A stretch of 15,491 nucleotides of DNA from JADJMO01 sp016794445 (GTDB taxonomy: Bacteria > Myxococcota_A > Polyangia > Polyangiales > JADJMO01): the NCBI GenBank assembly GCA_016794445.1, contig JAEUKC010000262.1, forward strand, positions 1 to 15,491, in the 5' to 3' direction. The position numbers and the translations under genes are program-made. Below, piece after piece: positions 13,725 through 15,491 of the stretch; within the stretch, counting starts at the first letter, position 1, and each line of letters begins with the position of its first letter. Under the pieces are notes generated by a model, which was not told where the DNA came from, ran no database searches, and saw nothing but the letters and a program-made list of their open reading frames with translations.

Positions 13725-15491
13725 GTGCGGATCGCCTTTCTTCATCCGTACAAGATGGCCGACCACTTCTTCGTCGAGGCCGTCGAGGTCGCCGCCATCA
13801 CCGACCTCCGCCGTGCGGGCCACGACGCCGAGGCGGTCGACTACCTGTTCGAGGAGCGCCGGCCCGAAGCAGAGCAGTTGCGCGAGCTGCGCGCGGGGCT
13901 CGAGGGGTACGACCTCGTGTTCCTCGAGCGCGCGTGGTCCGACGAGCTCGTCCGCGCGCTCGGAGGGCTCCGGGTCGTGGGGTGGGCGCGCGACGACCTC
14001 GTCCATCGCGGTCTGCTCGAGGCGGCCGTCGTCGAGCCGAGCCGGGCCGTGGCGCGCTCGGTGGTCGAGGCCGTCGCCGCGCGTCGGTCGCTCGACCAGG
14101 TGCCCGGCCTCGTCGTGCGCTCGGGCGAGACGGTCGCGCGGACACGCACGAGCAACCGACGCCTCGCGCTGCTCGACGAGCTCGGCGACGCGGCCTTCGA
14201 TCACCGCGCGCGGCGGACCCTCTCGAAGACCACGGCCAACCCCGAGCGCGCGGTCGTGGTCTCGAACCTCGGCTGCGCCTACCGCAACGTGCCCAACAGG
14301 AGCGGCGTCTTCGACGGCGTGCCCATGCCGCCCGAGGTCACCACCGCCGGCTGCACGTTCTGCGAGGTCGAGGCCTACGAGCGCATGACCGAGGAGGAGG
14401 CGATCGGCCTGCTCGTCCGCCAGATCGAGGCCGTGCTCCGCGACCGGCCCGGCGTCCGGCAGATCGCGGTCAAGGACGACTACGCGGTCCGCTTCCTCGG
14501 CAAGCTCGGCGACGCGCTCCGCGGCCTGCCGCTCGGCGACCGCGAGGTGCTGCTCTCGGCGCGCGCGGACTACCTCCTGCAGCTGCGTCCCGAGATCGAG
14601 GAGGCGCTCGCCGGACGCTTCCCGACCCCACTCGGCTTCTATCTCATCGGCTTCGAGAACTTCTCCGACGCCGAGCTCGTGCGCTTCCACAAGGGGTCGA
14701 GCGCGGCGCAGCTCGAGCGCGTCGTCCACCTGATGCAGGACTGGACCGAGCGCTTCCCTAAGCGTTTCCGCGTCACCCCGACCGGCGGATTCATCCTGTT
14801 CACGCCGTGGACCACGCTCGCCGATCTGCGCATCAACGCCGACGCGATGCGCCGCCTCGGCTTCGAGCGGTTCCGCGGCAAGGCCCTGCTCTCGCAGCTG
14901 CGCCTGCAGCCGACCCTGCCGCTCTACTGGCTCGCGAAGCGCGACGGCCTCTTGCTCGAGGCGTTCGCCCGCCCCGAGGACAGCGACGCACGCCGCCGCG
15001 GCTACGACGCCGACCAGCCCTGGCGCTTCGCCGACCCGAGGGTCGCCGAGGTGCACCGCGCGGTGCTCGACGCCGCCGGGGTCGACGACGCGGAGCTCTT
15101 CGAGGTGTTCGAGGAGGCGCTCGACGCGGCCGCCGGCGTCGCGCGCGGCAAGCGCGGGAAGGCCACGCGCCTGCTCGTCGCGCCCAACGATCGCCCGACC
15201 AGCAAGGGCCCCTCGACCCAGCAGATCACCCTCGGTCGGGGCTGCAACCAGGCGTGCACGTTCTGCCTCGCCCGGGGCGAGGAGCGCACCCCGCCCCGCG
15301 CGCGCGCCGCCCGGGCGATCGCGGCGGTGCGCGCCGCGGCGCAGGCGGGCGTCGAGACGGTGGTGCTCACCGGCGCCGAGCCCACCCTCGAGTGGTACCT
15401 GCGCGACCTCGTGCGGCTGGCCCGCGACCTCGGCGTGCGCGAGGTCGTGCTCGAGACCAACGCGACCGCGTTCGAGGCCCACGGCGGCGCG
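13725..15491 (+). CDS. Tandem radical SAM protein, B12-type (gene D), 3' end outside window
   Basis: An uninterrupted frame of 589 codons runs from GTG 13725 to the last base, so the C-terminus is missing. Residues 1 to about 140 look like a B12-binding Rossmann domain (RIAFLHPYK ... GYDLVFLERAW). The first radical SAM half (about 175-390) has the rSAM-like strands IGFENFSDAELVRFHKG (308-324) and GGFILFTPWTT (354-364). Its cysteines are spaced C184-x25-C210-x2-C213 instead of C-x3-C-x2-C. The second half opens at about 500 with a normal motif, C507-x3-C511-x2-C514, then LTGAEPTLEW (548-557, GGEP-like) and LETNA (576-580). The layout repeats gene A. The start is set by the promoter 6 nt upstream and by the domain beginning at residue 2. 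The second reaction, clusters and tail cannot be judged here. Confidence 0.88.
   Translation, partial: MRIAFLHPYKMADHFFVEAVEVAAITDLRRAGHDAEAVDYLFEERRPEAEQLRELRAGLEGYDLVFLERAWSDELVRALGGLRVVGWARDDLVHRGLLEAAVVEPSRAVARSVVEAVAARRSLDQVPGLVVRSGETVARTRTSNRRLALLDELGDAAFDHRARRTLSKTTANPERAVVVSNLGCAYRNVPNRSGVFDGVPMPPEVTTAGCTFCEVEAYERMTEEEAIGLLVRQIEAVLRDRPGVRQIAVKDDYAVRFLGKLGDALRGLPLGDREVLLSARADYLLQLRPEIEEALAGRFPTPLGFYLIGFENFSDAELVRFHKGSSAAQLERVVHLMQDWTERFPKRFRVTPTGGFILFTPWTTLADLRINADAMRRLGFERFRGKALLSQLRLQPTLPLYWLAKRDGLLLEAFARPEDSDARRRGYDADQPWRFADPRVAEVHRAVLDAAGVDDAELFEVFEEALDAAAGVARGKRGKATRLLVAPNDRPTSKGPSTQQITLGRGCNQACTFCLARGEERTPPRARAARAIAAVRAAAQAGVETVVLTGAEPTLEWYLRDLVRLARDLGVREVVLETNATAFEAHGGA

Noticed and set aside
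13657..14388. Plus-strand 243-codon frame near the start of gene D
   Set aside because: It is Ser/Arg-rich shadow in a different frame from the continuous domain-bearing frame that starts at 13725.
13173..15482. Minus-strand open frame of 769 codons opposite gene D
   Set aside because: It is antisense to the two radical SAM halves of D and to the start of C, with shadow-like composition.

Overview
This is a GC-rich window of about 15.5 kb. It looks like a myxobacterial (Myxococcota, Polyangia-like) chromosome. The evidence is the very high GC with long antisense shadow ORFs, several lipoproteins with low-complexity D/G/T/A linkers after the lipidation cysteine, a zinc-ribbon plus one-TM plus AgmX/TonB-C-like protein, a bacterial expansin-like lipoprotein, and abundant radical SAM genes. 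No rRNA, tRNA, CRISPR array, insertion sequence or phage gene was seen.

Left half (1-5950). A five-TM membrane protein enters from the left edge. It converges on a beta-propeller-like lipoprotein (880-1938, minus) across a 13-bp stem-loop. A 333-bp interval follows that holds the remnant of a ferritin-like gene. Then come a CHAD-domain protein (2272-3024, plus), the zinc-ribbon/TM protein (3088-3822, minus), a two-CBS protein (3916-4335, minus), the expansin-like lipoprotein (4418-5221, plus) and another small lipoprotein (5231-5932, minus). These look like independent single-gene units.

Right half (5960-15491). This is a radical SAM locus. Gene A (7771-10077, minus) joins a B12-binding domain, a first radical SAM domain and a second radical SAM domain with a SPASM-like Cys tail. 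It is coupled by a GTGA overlap to a polytopic GT-C-like membrane protein (5960-7774). Gene B (10137-11903, plus) is a radical SAM/SPASM protein with an extra C-terminal Cys module. Gene C (11867-13666, minus) is a radical SAM/SPASM protein carrying the same extra Cys module and a class I methyltransferase. Gene D (13725 to the window end, plus, incomplete) again has two radical SAM halves, the first with an unusual C-x25-C-x2-C spacing. Four genes therefore carry six radical SAM domains. A, B and C share SxHG, TNGR-x3-Y and C-x2-C-x5-C signatures, so they look like paralogues. The genes alternate in strand: A/B and C/D are divergent, and B/C overlap tail to tail by 37 bp. No precursor-peptide gene fits in the gaps, so the substrate is unknown. 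Plausible classes are a lipid, a surface glycan or a small molecule, with the membrane protein as an assembly or glycosyl-transfer partner; this is inference.

A second theme is transcriptional. Eight genes have a -10-like hexamer ending exactly 6 or 7 nt before the start codon, several with an extended TGn or a -35 at 17 bp. This suggests leaderless mRNAs are the rule here, and it was used to choose several starts.
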